Of a DNA stretch of 7,573 nucleotides, positions 1 through 6,611 are shown one piece after another. The notes under the pieces are model-generated. The model ran no database searches. It was not told the DNA's origin and was given only the letters and a program-made list of their open reading frames with translations. The stretch covers positions 1 through 7,573 of the forward strand of contig CAAECY010000014.1 in assembly GCA_900754475.1 (NCBI GenBank), read 5' to 3'. The stretch comes from an uncultured Sutterella sp. (GTDB lineage: Bacteria; Pseudomonadota; Gammaproteobacteria; Burkholderiales; Burkholderiaceae_F). Position 1 is the stretch's first letter; the number at the start of each line of letters is the position of its first letter. A program made the position numbers and the translations under genes.

Positions 1-24
1 AAGTTTTTCAGTCTTCGTACTCAT
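1..24 (-). CDS. 5' end of an outward-facing gene (first 8 codons only)
   Basis: Read on the minus strand, an ATG at 24-22 opens a frame MSTKTEKL that runs off the left edge. Eight codons cannot identify a product. Support comes from context: a near-consensus sigma-70 promoter points into it, with its -10 box ending only 7 bases before the ATG, so the mRNA would be leaderless or nearly so. No Shine-Dalgarno sequence fits between promoter and start, which agrees with leaderless translation. The start resembles that of the outward gene at the right end of the window (MNTTTQTK), with shared bases CCTATG and ACGA around it. A transposase or another repeated gene is possible but unproven. Confidence 0.45.
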
Positions 25-25
25 A

Positions 26-39
26 GGTACAATTGTACC
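26..39. repeat. Perfect 14-bp palindrome over the -10 box (possible operator)
   Basis: GGTACAATTGTACC is its own reverse complement. Directly beside it, ATTTCG-A-CGAAAT (43-55) forms a second short inverted repeat. A symmetric site over a -10 element is typical of a binding site for a dimeric repressor, or of the subterminal region of a mobile element. No regulator gene in the window can be tied to it. Confidence 0.5.
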
Positions 40-60
40 ACAATTTCGACGAAATGTCAC
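32..60 (-). promoter_or_regulatory. Sigma-70-like promoter for the left outward gene
   Basis: On the minus strand GTGACA (60-55) and TACAAT (37-32) are separated by exactly 17 bases; each box matches the consensus at 5 of 6 positions. Transcription would begin near 25-24, at or next to the ATG of the left gene. The -10 box lies inside a perfect 14-bp palindrome (26-39), and the spacer contains a second inverted repeat (43-55). A weaker plus-strand promoter can be read from the same palindrome: TTTTCA (5-10), 17 bases, TACAAT (28-33). It would point toward the helicase remnant. Confidence 0.55.
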
Positions 61-80
61 TAAAATCTAAGCCGCGTTAA

Positions 81-221
81 TATCTGCAGCGCGCCGGTCG
101 TGCGAGTCGTCGCGGCGAAACCCGTGCCAACGTTCTCACGCTTTGCCGAAGCAGCACGCGCGAGCAGGAAGTCTTCGCCCGTCCCGACTGGGCGCTGCGG
201 GCGAAACAACCTTCGCTCACC
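81..221 (+). pseudogene. Remnant of SF2 helicase motif VI, in frame with the downstream DUF1998 protein
   Basis: The frame of the downstream gene is open from 81, just after TAA at 78-80. It reads YLQRAGRASRRGE and then about 35 more residues into the next feature. QRAGRASRR is the arginine-finger motif VI (QRxGRxxR) at the end of the second RecA-like domain of SF2 helicases, and YLQRAGRA is how this motif starts in DUF1998-type helicases. There is no ATG, GTG or TTG start before 222. Everything N-terminal to motif VI (Walker A, DEAD/DEAH box and the rest) is absent. The sequence before 78 is AT-richer and has stops in all frames. So this is the inside of a gene cut at about 78-81. One added base at 80/81 would read RVNYLQRAGRA, so the true break may lie 10-15 bases further left. 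Confidence 0.75.
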
Positions 222-3167
222 GTGGAGCTGCGCTCCGCGGCGATCGTCGGACGACACGTGAATGCGGAACTTTTGGGGCGCTTCTGCCTGGCCAACAAAA
301 TCGAGACGGAGGATCTCCGGATCGAGGATTGGATTCATCGGGAAAAGACGGCCGAAGAGGTGCTCCCGAGCGTGTTCGCTCGCTTCAAGACCTGGTGCGA
401 AGAGCTCAAGACGACGCGGGACGCAAATCGAAGCGAAACGCAGGCGGCGATCGACAACATCGTGCGCTACAGCGCTCTCGAAGGGACGACTCCGGAGGAC
501 GAGCTCGAACGCATGACCGCCGAACTCGAGCGCCTCACGAAACGCTGGGAGGAAAGCGACGCGCGCTTTGCGGCGCTTGTGGCCGGACTTCGTGGGAAAA
601 ACGAGCTCGCGCTTCGGTCGGTGACGTTTCAACGGGATCGACTCCTCAAGGAGCACCTCTACACGGCTCTCGTCGAAGCGAATTTCCTTCCGAGCTCGGT
701 GCGCGTCGTGAACGTGCTTCCGTTTGTCAACGCGACGACCCGAGAGGAGACCGATTTTTACGAAAAGCTCTACAAACAACGCTCGAATTCGAAGGAAGAA
801 AAGCGCCTCGAATATCCGTCGCGATCGGGCCTTATCGGCATCCACGAGTACGCTCCGGGCGCTTCCGTCCTGATCGACGGGCTCGTCTATACGTCGGGCG
901 GCATCACGCTCAACTGGCAGATGCCCGCCTCGCAGGAAGCGGTGCGTGAAATTCAGTCGCTTCGCCATTTGTGCCGTTGCCCGACCTGCGGACACATGTT
1001 CGTCGAGGGGATGGAAGTGCCCGTGCACCGGTGCCCCTCGTGCGGTACCGTCGTGAAGGAGGCGACGGTGACGCTGGCGCCGAGCGGTTTCTGCGTGGCG
1101 GACTCGAGTCGTCCGACAAACGACATCGGGCACCTGCATCGTTTTGCGAAGTCGGAACCCTACGTTTCGGTCGACGCCCCCTTTGCGGACCTCGGTCTCG
1201 CAAGCGGCATGTCGATGAAGTCTTCGGCTTCGGCGATGCTTCTGGCCTACAACACCGGTTCGGTCGACCGAAAGAACGGGCGAGGCTTTGCAATTTGCCT
1301 TGCTTGCGGTTGGGCGCGACCCGAATCGGAAATTGCCGACGACGATTCGCTCTTGAAACACGCGCCGCTTCGCGAAGGGCTCGGTCTGGTTGAGGCCGCT
1401 CTCGGCGGCAAAGGGATGCGCAGAGGCTATTGCCGCTCGGTGAGCGAAGGAAACGGCTACCTCATTCAGCGCGGGGTGGTGCTCACGTCGCAGACGCAAA
1501 CCGACGCCTTCACGCTTCGCATGGTGGTCGATCCGAAGAAAGACGAGATCGCCTCCGGGGCGGACCGTCTCAAGGCCGCGGCTACGGGCGTCGCCGTGGC
1601 GCTTCGTCGCGCGGTTGCCGAGCACTTCATGATCGAAGAGCAGGAAATCGGTTTTGCGATCGAGCTCGAAGGAGGACGCCGCTACGTCGACATTTCGCTT
1701 TTCGACAGCAACACGTGCGGCTACTGCAGCAACGTGGAAGGCTGCATGCCGCAACTTCTCGAAGCCGCCCGCACGGTGCTCGAAGGGTGTCCGAACCGGT
1801 GCGATTCGGCGTGTTCGGCCTGCATCGTGAGTTACGACGCGCAGTGGCACGCGAAAGACCTGAATCGTTTCGATTCGCTGAAGCTTCTGAGCCGGGAGCG
1901 CCTCAACGCTCTGCGCGTCACGTCTGACATGCAGCTCGCGGCCGGGTACGATACGACCTACCTCAACCGGGAACTCGTGCGGTGGTGGCAGACGAGCGCG
2001 CGTATCGGCGAGCTGCGCCGCATCGTCTTCGTGCTGCACGGCGCCCCCGAGCCGCACGAGGCGATTCACGCGTCGGACGTTTTCCAGACGGCCTCGATCC
2101 TTGCGCACGCCGGCGTTGAGGTGATCCTGTGCGCGGTGGACTTCGCCTGGAGCGCGCTCGGCGTCGAGCAGCGCAATCAGGCGTCCGTCTTCGCGGCGGT
2201 CGGGGTTCGATTCGCCGAAGGGGTGACCGAGACGACGCCCGCTTTGAACGCGAACCGCACGATTGCCTTTACGGAAGACGCCTCGGGGCACGTGCGGGCC
2301 GTGTGCACGGTGCACGACGTCCCGCCGCAAGGGTGGGCTCTGCCTCGAACCGAAGAAGCGATTCTCGTCGGTCGAGTCGACCGCATGCCGAACCTCGCGA
2401 CGGCGGAAAGCCCCGTTTGGACGGCGGTTGACCTCGAAGAGAAACTCCCCGAGAGCACCGTGATTCGCAACTTCGCGCCGCGGGTCCTCACCGTCCACAA
2501 CTTCGGGCGGGAGATTCTTGCGGCCTGCGCCGCGGGACTCGGGATGTCCGACGTGCACGAATTGGGCGGCACGGACACGGTCGTCGAAGTGGCCTACACG
2601 GACCGGTATCTCGAACGCCTGATCGATCCGGTCATCGTGTTGTCGCTGATGAAGGCTGCGGCCGACGCGCTCGCCGTAACCGAGTCGACCAAGTACCTCA
2701 TCATGACGATGCGCGACGTCAATCCGCCCGCCAACGATTTCGGCATTGCTCGCCCCTACGGACGGTGGCCGAATTACGACTTCCGCGGTCGCGTCTTCGA
2801 CGAACTGCGTCAGGCCGTCTCCGAAGGGAGCGTGTTCGGTGCGGGCAAGGGGCGACTTGTCGTCAAGGAGACCGACAACAAGAAGGCCGTCATTCACGGG
2901 CGACGCCTGAGCATTCGCTTTGCGAGCGGTCGCACGCTCGTGATCGCCTTCGATCGCGGCGTGAGTTTCCTCACGATGTCGAATTCGACCGCTTCGAGCG
3001 TCGTCTTCACGGTGACGGGCCCGGGTGCGGCGGCCACGACGACCCGTCGGCTGTTGCGTTTCCTGGAGCCCGAAGGGCAGGGCGCGAGCGCGCTGGTGTA
3101 CGAGCGCGAGGAAGCGGTCCTGAGCGTCTGGTGGGAAGAGGGCGAAGCCTCCGGGCCGACCGCTTAA
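222..3167 (+). CDS. 5'-truncated DUF1998/MZB-type SF2 helicase, C-terminal part
   Basis: The 981-residue frame from GTG 222 continues the motif VI remnant without a stop. GTG 222 has no ribosome-binding site and lies inside a conserved stretch (VELRSAAIVGRHVNAELLGRF region), so it is only the first usable start, not the native one. Seen: charged, probably coiled-coil helices at residues 55-145; a zinc ribbon CPTC 253-256 plus CPSC 271-274; CLAC 359-362; and a cysteine cluster at 499-534 ending C523-x3-C527-x3-C531-x2-C534. The cluster is followed by Y538-x2-Q-x-H and LNR 547-549, which is the DUF1998/MZB zinc-domain pattern of MrfA-like repair helicases and DISARM DrmB. Residues 557-981 form a region I do not recognise, with YTDRYL at 792-797. 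Related full-length proteins act on DNA in repair or anti-phage defence. Without its motor this fragment cannot be a helicase. The gene is otherwise uninterrupted over 3 kb, so the truncation may be recent. No defence partner is adjacent. Confidence 0.8.
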   Translation: MELRSAAIVGRHVNAELLGRFCLANKIETEDLRIEDWIHREKTAEEVLPSVFARFKTWCEELKTTRDANRSETQAAIDNIVRYSALEGTTPEDELERMTAELERLTKRWEESDARFAALVAGLRGKNELALRSVTFQRDRLLKEHLYTALVEANFLPSSVRVVNVLPFVNATTREETDFYEKLYKQRSNSKEEKRLEYPSRSGLIGIHEYAPGASVLIDGLVYTSGGITLNWQMPASQEAVREIQSLRHLCRCPTCGHMFVEGMEVPVHRCPSCGTVVKEATVTLAPSGFCVADSSRPTNDIGHLHRFAKSEPYVSVDAPFADLGLASGMSMKSSASAMLLAYNTGSVDRKNGRGFAICLACGWARPESEIADDDSLLKHAPLREGLGLVEAALGGKGMRRGYCRSVSEGNGYLIQRGVVLTSQTQTDAFTLRMVVDPKKDEIASGADRLKAAATGVAVALRRAVAEHFMIEEQEIGFAIELEGGRRYVDISLFDSNTCGYCSNVEGCMPQLLEAARTVLEGCPNRCDSACSACIVSYDAQWHAKDLNRFDSLKLLSRERLNALRVTSDMQLAAGYDTTYLNRELVRWWQTSARIGELRRIVFVLHGAPEPHEAIHASDVFQTASILAHAGVEVILCAVDFAWSALGVEQRNQASVFAAVGVRFAEGVTETTPALNANRTIAFTEDASGHVRAVCTVHDVPPQGWALPRTEEAILVGRVDRMPNLATAESPVWTAVDLEEKLPESTVIRNFAPRVLTVHNFGREILAACAAGLGMSDVHELGGTDTVVEVAYTDRYLERLIDPVIVLSLMKAAADALAVTESTKYLIMTMRDVNPPANDFGIARPYGRWPNYDFRGRVFDELRQAVSEGSVFGAGKGRLVVKETDNKKAVIHGRRLSIRFASGRTLVIAFDRGVSFLTMSNSTASSVVFTVTGPGAAATTTRRLLRFLEPEGQGASALVYEREEAVLSVWWEEGEASGPTA

Positions 3168-3224
3168 GGCAACTTACGGAGACGTACGGCAACTTCCGGC
3201 CTTGACCGCTAAGTGCCCCCAAGA

Positions 3225-3260
3225 AACGGCCCCCGAGTGAGAAAGTGCTCGGGGGCCGTT
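3225..3260. terminator. Bidirectional Rho-independent terminator after the helicase remnant
   Basis: AACGGCCCCCGAG (3225-3237) and CTCGGGGGCCGTT (3248-3260) form a perfect 13-bp stem with a 10-base loop. The plus-strand exit is CATTT, followed by a run of six T at 3276-3281 after a GGCCGGCC palindrome. The minus-strand exit is TTCTT. It lies 57 bases after the helicase stop codon and separates it from the regulator gene. Confidence 0.85.
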
Positions 3261-3318
3261 CATTTGGCCGGCCCATTTTTTGGCACGTCCCGTAAACCCG
3301 TCAATTCCTTGGGTTCTT

Positions 3319-3324
3319 TATAAT
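3319..3324 (+). promoter_or_regulatory. Consensus -10 box upstream of the LysR-type regulator
   Basis: TATAAT lies 50 bases before the regulator's ATG and just past the preceding terminator. No good -35 box is found at 15-18 bases: the best is CCGTCA at 3298-3303, matching 3 of 6 with a 15-base spacer. Transcription would start near 3331, giving a leader of about 43 bases. The perfect -10 with a poor -35 suggests weak or activator-dependent expression. Confidence 0.5.
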
Positions 3325-3373
3325 CGGCGCGGCCCCACCCGAAAGACGTGCCCCCTATGGACCTCAACAACTT

Positions 3374-4183
3374 ATGCTCCAGGATCTGCGGATTCTGCGG
3401 TCGCTCTACCGTACGCACTCGCAAAAGGAGGTGGCGCTTGCGCTCGGGCTCTCTTCGTCCACGCTGAGCCGACGGATTGCCGAAATGCGTGAACTTTTCG
3501 GCGACAAGCTCTTCGTTCGCTATGCCAATACGATGATGCCGACACCCTTCATGGTCGAACACATGCCGGCCGTGGAGCGTCTCGTCGAAGGAATGCGCGA
3601 TTTGTGCGAGCCCTCCTGGTTCGATCCCTCCTCGCACCAGGAAGTGATTCGGATCGGCTGCATCGACTACGACCTCTTTTCGGGCTTGAGCGTGCGCACC
3701 GCGTTGATGGTGCGAAAAGCGGCGCCCGGGATCGCGTTGGAATTTCGCTACCTCGACCTTGAAATCGAGTCGAAGCTCGCGAACGGGAGCCTCGACATGG
3801 TGATCTGGTATTGGCCGCTCGGAAGTCCCAACATCCATATGATGACGTTGCGGGAGCCGCGCCCCGCGGTCCTCGTGCGTAAAGAGCATCCGCTTGCGAA
3901 ACTTCAGGCGACCCTCGGGCCCGAGGAAACCGTCCCGACCGAGGCGCTTTACGACTACGAGCGGATCTGCGCGACCTATACCGAAGCGCAGGCCTCGTGC
4001 ATTTTTCCTTTCGAAGCGCATCAGCGTACGGCCTTCTACGTCCCGAGCTACGGGATGGGCTTTCGGCTCCTGCAGCACGGCGACTACACGCTGAGCGTGC
4101 CGCTTCTCTACGACCACGAGATGCTCAAGCGCCTCGGCCTCACGGTGTTGCGGGTCGCCGAATGGACGGAACTCCGCACGTAG
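3374..4183 (+). CDS. LysR-type transcriptional regulator, probably cut short by an in-frame amber codon
   Basis: This 269-residue protein has the LysR layout. A winged helix-turn-helix covers residues 1-60: ILRSLYRTHSQKEVALALGL, then SSSTLSRRIAEMRELFGDKLFVR, the recognition helix and wing. The effector-binding domain starts near 90 (IRIGCIDYDLF) and contains the usual SLDMVIWYW and VRKEHPLAK blocks. LysR proteins are tetrameric cytoplasmic regulators that respond to a small ligand. The family length is near 300; this one stops at TELRT, but the same frame beyond TAG 4181-4183 continues LLFWHERTPP, the usual C-terminal strand of the family. ATG 3374 fits the family N-terminus. ATG 3357, in another frame, reads MDLNNL, also a classical LysR start, so a small frameshift near 3373 is possible. 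It converges with assT rather than diverging from a target gene, so its target is unknown. Confidence 0.85.
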   Translation: MLQDLRILRSLYRTHSQKEVALALGLSSSTLSRRIAEMRELFGDKLFVRYANTMMPTPFMVEHMPAVERLVEGMRDLCEPSWFDPSSHQEVIRIGCIDYDLFSGLSVRTALMVRKAAPGIALEFRYLDLEIESKLANGSLDMVIWYWPLGSPNIHMMTLREPRPAVLVRKEHPLAKLQATLGPEETVPTEALYDYERICATYTEAQASCIFPFEAHQRTAFYVPSYGMGFRLLQHGDYTLSVPLLYDHEMLKRLGLTVLRVAEWTELRT

Positions 4184-4240
4184 CTTCTCTTTTGGCACGA
4201 GCGCACGCCGCCTAGCGTCGCCAGGCTTTTCCCGATAACG
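4184..4240 (+). pseudogene. Severed C-terminal tail of the LysR-type regulator
   Basis: Directly after TAG 4181-4183 and in the same frame the sequence reads LLFWHERTPPSVARLF. In LysR-type proteins the last effector-domain strand typically ends in a WHxR motif, followed within about 10 residues by a short helix (hrWLR-like). Reading through the TAG would bring the protein to about 285-290 residues, close to family length. The frame then stays open into sequence that does not look coding. The rest of the gap to 4523 holds a weak promoter and a hairpin, described separately. Confidence 0.5.
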
Positions 4241-4309
4241 CTTCCATTGAAAGCTTCTTTGCTTTTTCTTCTTTCGTACGGCGAATTGGTCGGTTCGCCG
4301 TTGGATTCA

Positions 4310-4339
4310 TTATCAAATTCGGGGGAAGAGCCCTACAAT
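4310..4339 (+). promoter_or_regulatory. Weak candidate promoter in the regulator-assT gap
   Basis: TTATCA (4310-4315) and TACAAT (4334-4339) are 18 bases apart, matching 4 of 6 and 5 of 6 consensus positions. The surroundings are locally AT-rich. No convincing plus-strand gene follows: the long frame starting near 4356 is antisense to assT. A transcript starting near 4346 would meet the hairpin at 4451-4487 after about 140 bases, so a small RNA is conceivable. Confidence 0.3.
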
Positions 4340-4450
4340 CTGAGCAGCCCGCGATTTGATCGTGAAGATGAAATCCCGAGTTGCAAATTCCGAATTCGCC
4401 CGAGGCTCGGTGTCGGGCGGGGCGTACGCGGTCGTTCGTTCGCGGTCACG

Positions 4451-4487
4451 CGAAACGCCCGTCCGGGCAACCCGGTCGGGCGTTTCG
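4451..4487. terminator. Hairpin terminator downstream of assT
   Basis: CGAAACGCCCG (4451-4461) and CGGGCGTTTCG (4477-4487) form a perfect 11-bp stem. After one T-T mismatch it continues with CCGGG/CCCGG and a CAA loop. It lies 37 bases past the assT stop codon. The short A and T runs are inside the stem rather than after it, so it may work in both directions but lacks a long T tract. Confidence 0.65.
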
Positions 4488-4523
4488 TCACGTAGCGGAG
4501 AGGCGTACCTCTCGGAGAATCAA

Positions 4524-5997
4524 TCAGTTTTTCGTGAACGCCTTTTCAAGGCTGATCGGGAAGGCCTGATAACCGAAAGCGTTCTTGAAGTCGATCTTCA
4601 CGGCCGGCGTCGTTTCGTCCCAACGGTATTCCGTGAGGTAGGGGTGCGGCATCGGAACGCCCATGGCGCCTCCGCCCGCGTGGAGGTCGAAGGAGAGACC
4701 CGCAGTCGAGTAGTAGACAACGACGGAATCCTTGTCGTCCTGGTACTGGCAGAGGCCCGTCACCGGGCTGTAGGTATCGTGACCGAGGTCTTTACCCGCT
4801 GTCCACACCTGTTCGACCGTTCCCGCCTTTTCGTCGATCTTGTAGATCACGCCACGGGTGTACTTGTCTTCGGGAAGCGCGGGCTGTTCCATACCGCGGC
4901 TGTCGCCATTGTCGAAGACCGTGATGAAGAGTTTGCCGGGTTTGCTCTTGCCGTCGATGCGCCAGGCGGTGTGCTGCGTCCACGTCCAATCGAAGCTGCC
5001 TTCGCACTTGGAGTCTTCGCACTTGATGAGATTGCCCTTCGCGTCGACCGGCTTCAGGACCTTTTCAGCCCAGTCCTTCTTCCAGCCTTCGGGCGAAGAG
5101 AGGATCCACTTCACCTTCTTGTCGCGGCCGATCTTGATGACGGCGGACTGGTGACGCGAGGAGACGATGATCGAGTCGTCGGTCGGATCGTAGTCGACCG
5201 AAGTCACGTGTGCCCAGTTGCGGCCCGGACCCACGCCCGCCACGTCGCCGAAGACGCCCTCGGCTTCCTGCTTGGCGAGTTCTTCGGCGGAGAGCGTCTG
5301 GCCCCGATGTTGAGGCACACGGCGCCCTGGTCGAGGACTTTAATCACATTGTCGCGATACGGGTCGAGGATTTCCATGAGCTTCCACTCGTCGACCACGC
5401 CGCCGTCCTTGTCGATTTCGATGATCACGTCACGCACCGTGTGCACGCGTTTGTCGTCGGCACGGCGGTAGTCGGCCGAAGACACGCGCAGCAGGTTGTG
5501 CCCGTTTTGCATGTTGTCGTTCGCATGCGAGTAGTCGGCGTAACCCGGCGGGAGAGCGCGATTGTAGATTTCGCGGTCGAGCAGGTCGTACTTGACGTAG
5601 CGCTGGCCGAAGCCCCAGGTAAGGGCGCCGTCCGGAACCTGCTGGAAGCCCATCATGAAGCCTGACGTGAGGGGGTTGCCCGGGTCGTTGATGAGCTGGT
5701 TCATGAAGTACCAGCGTACGTCGCCCGCGGTGTCGATGACGCCGATTTCGGACGAGAAAGCCCATTCGAGCGCGCCGCCCGTTGGGTTGTTCCGGACCCA
5801 GCGCGCACCGACCGGATGGGGGAGTAGAGTTGGTTGTTGATGAGGTAGAGGCGGTCTTTGAATTCGGGATTGACTTTTTCGACCTTCGTGTCGAACATCG
5901 TCGAATGCTGCATGGACGTACCGATCGACGCCGTATAAACGGGAGGCGCGTAGAACTGGTACGTATCCTTCTTCTCGCTCTTACCCCGGAAGGTGCG
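4524..5997 (-). pseudogene. assT: Arylsulfate sulfotransferase AssT, decayed: N-terminus lost, two frameshifts
   Basis: Three reading frames on the minus strand together cover about 490 residues of a PAPS-independent arylsulfate sulfotransferase, a periplasmic beta-propeller enzyme of about 600 residues that moves sulfate between phenolic compounds. Piece 1 (5997 to about 5820) reads KKDTYQFYAPPVY and FKDRLYLINN. Piece 2 (about 5818 to 5306) reads GALTWGFGQRYVKYD and SHANDN. Piece 3 (5303-4524) reads GRNWAHV, SSRHQSAVIKIGRDKK, WTWTQH and ends at TKN. The family's active-site residues (E. coli His252, His356, Arg374, His436) can be placed at SHAND, NWAHV, SSRHQ and WTQH; the cysteine pair CEDSKC is also kept. 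The first break is at a five-G run (5818-5822), where one more base restores LYSPHPVGARW. The second, near 5303-5307, looks like a short deletion in AVCLNI...GQTLSAEE. The signal peptide and N-terminal domain are absent: homology stops at the hairpins from 5999. It is not expected to be functional as read. Confidence 0.88.
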
Positions 5998-5998
5998 A

Positions 5999-6053
5999 AG
6001 CGCAGCTCCTGCGCTACGCGGGGCGGTGGGGCGAGGGCTGAGCGCAGGCGCTC
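5999..6053. repeat. Pair of small hairpins at the assT break
   Basis: AGCGCAG-CTC-CTGCGCT (5999-6015) is a perfect 7-bp stem. GAGCGC-AG-GCGCTC (6040-6053) is a perfect 6-bp stem. The 7-mer AGCGCAG occurs directly at 5999 and 6041 and inverted at 6009. The cluster starts just where assT homology ends, so it may mark the recombination joint. From here to the terminator at 6098 I see no gene. Confidence 0.5.
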
Positions 6054-6097
6054 GGCCTCGTTCCGAGAAGCTCGCTTCAAGGTCGACGCAGGATGAC

Positions 6098-6133
6098 AAA
6101 AAGGCCTCCGACACCGATGCCGGAGGCCTTTTT
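6098..6133. terminator. Strong bidirectional Rho-independent terminator
   Basis: AAAAAGGCCTCCG (6098-6110) and CGGAGGCCTTTTT (6121-6133) make a perfect 13-bp stem with a 10-base loop, and a T run closes each side. It lies about 67 bases past the torD stop on the minus strand and would end that transcript. Its position between torD and assT means that the assT remnant would not be reached by transcription from that side. Confidence 0.9.
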
Positions 6134-6199
6134 ACGGGAGATTGCGAGAGAGCCGCAAGGCGCGCGGTAGGAAAGCAAAGTCCGTTGTCCGCGGGGACG

Positions 6200-6571
6200 T
6201 CAGACTGCGGCAACGCGCGCTTGCACAATCCTGAGAAGCCGGAGCGTCGTGCGGGCGACGGGAAGAATCGTTTCGCCTCCCTCGGCCCCTTCGATCGCCT
6301 CCACGACGCGCGGCCACCAGGCAAGCGCTCCCACACGCAGGAAGCGTTCGAGCGTTTCGGTTTCGCCGCGACGAACGAGTTCCGCCGCAAAGGCGAGCAT
6401 TACCCCGATGTGGTCGTCGGGGAGACGATCCGCCCCGTCGGTTTTGAGGCCGAAGCGCCGGTAGAGCGTCGTGCAGGCGAGCGCCGCGGGACCGCCGTAG
6501 GTGTGTTCGGCCGATTCCCAGCAGCTTTGCGCGAGGGGAATCGTCTCGTCGCCGACGCCATAGGAGCACTT
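6200..6571 (-). pseudogene. TorD/DmsD-family chaperone, C-terminal part only
   Basis: One minus-strand frame is open from a stop at 6574-6572 to TGA at 6202-6200, giving 123 codons. It reads GDETIPLAQSCW, then LYRRFGLKTDG, then LPDDHIGVMLAFAAEL and later FLRVGALAWWPRVVEAIE. The DHIG-L-F-A-L block followed by FL..-L-W-P is characteristic of TorD-like all-helical chaperones, which bind the Tat signal peptide of molybdenum oxidoreductases of the DMSO-reductase family and guide cofactor loading. The usual length is 200-230 residues, so the N-terminal 80-100 are missing. The only ATG (6400) lies in the middle of the DHIG region and would give 66 residues. The cut at about 6572 coincides with a sharp change to AT-rich DNA. 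No molybdoenzyme gene remains nearby, so the client is unknown. Confidence 0.72.
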
Positions 6572-6595
6572 CTAATTCGGACTGTTAAGCAGACG

Positions 6596-6611
6596 GCAAC
6601 AATCTTGTTGC
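6596..6611. terminator. Small hairpin after the Sel1 gene, weak terminator at best
   Basis: GCAACA-ATCT-TGTTGC is a perfect 6-bp stem with a 4-base loop, 39 bases past the Sel1 stop codon on the minus strand. No T run follows on either strand, so termination is doubtful. Confidence 0.25.

Noticed and set aside
60..2897. A 945-residue open frame on the minus strand opposite the helicase remnant
   Set aside because: It is antisense to a frame with recognisable motif VI, zinc and MZB motifs. Its product is rich in Arg, His and Val with no domain, as expected for the shadow of GC-rich coding DNA.
222..3167. A complete DISARM or Dpd defence system
   Set aside because: Only one C-terminal helicase fragment is present. 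No methylase, PLD protein, nuclease, SNF2 helicase or DNA-modification gene lies in the window.
3168..3200. Direct repeat GGCAACTTACGG / GGCAACTTCCGG after the helicase stop
   Set aside because: Two short copies, 21 bases apart, with one mismatch and no further units: too little to call a repeat array or regulatory site.
3260..4198. A 312-residue minus-strand frame opposite the LysR regulator
   Set aside because: Antisense shadow: the plus-strand product has a clear LysR helix-turn-helix and effector domain, while this one has low-complexity Arg/His-rich sequence.
4356..5471. A 371-residue plus-strand frame across assT
   Set aside because: It lies opposite well-conserved AssT sequence and crosses a frameshift site. 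No domain is seen, and it begins in the hairpin-bearing gap.
6132..6569. A 145-residue minus-strand frame over the torD remnant
   Set aside because: It is in a different frame from the TorD motifs and runs into the terminator stem; its composition is Arg-rich.
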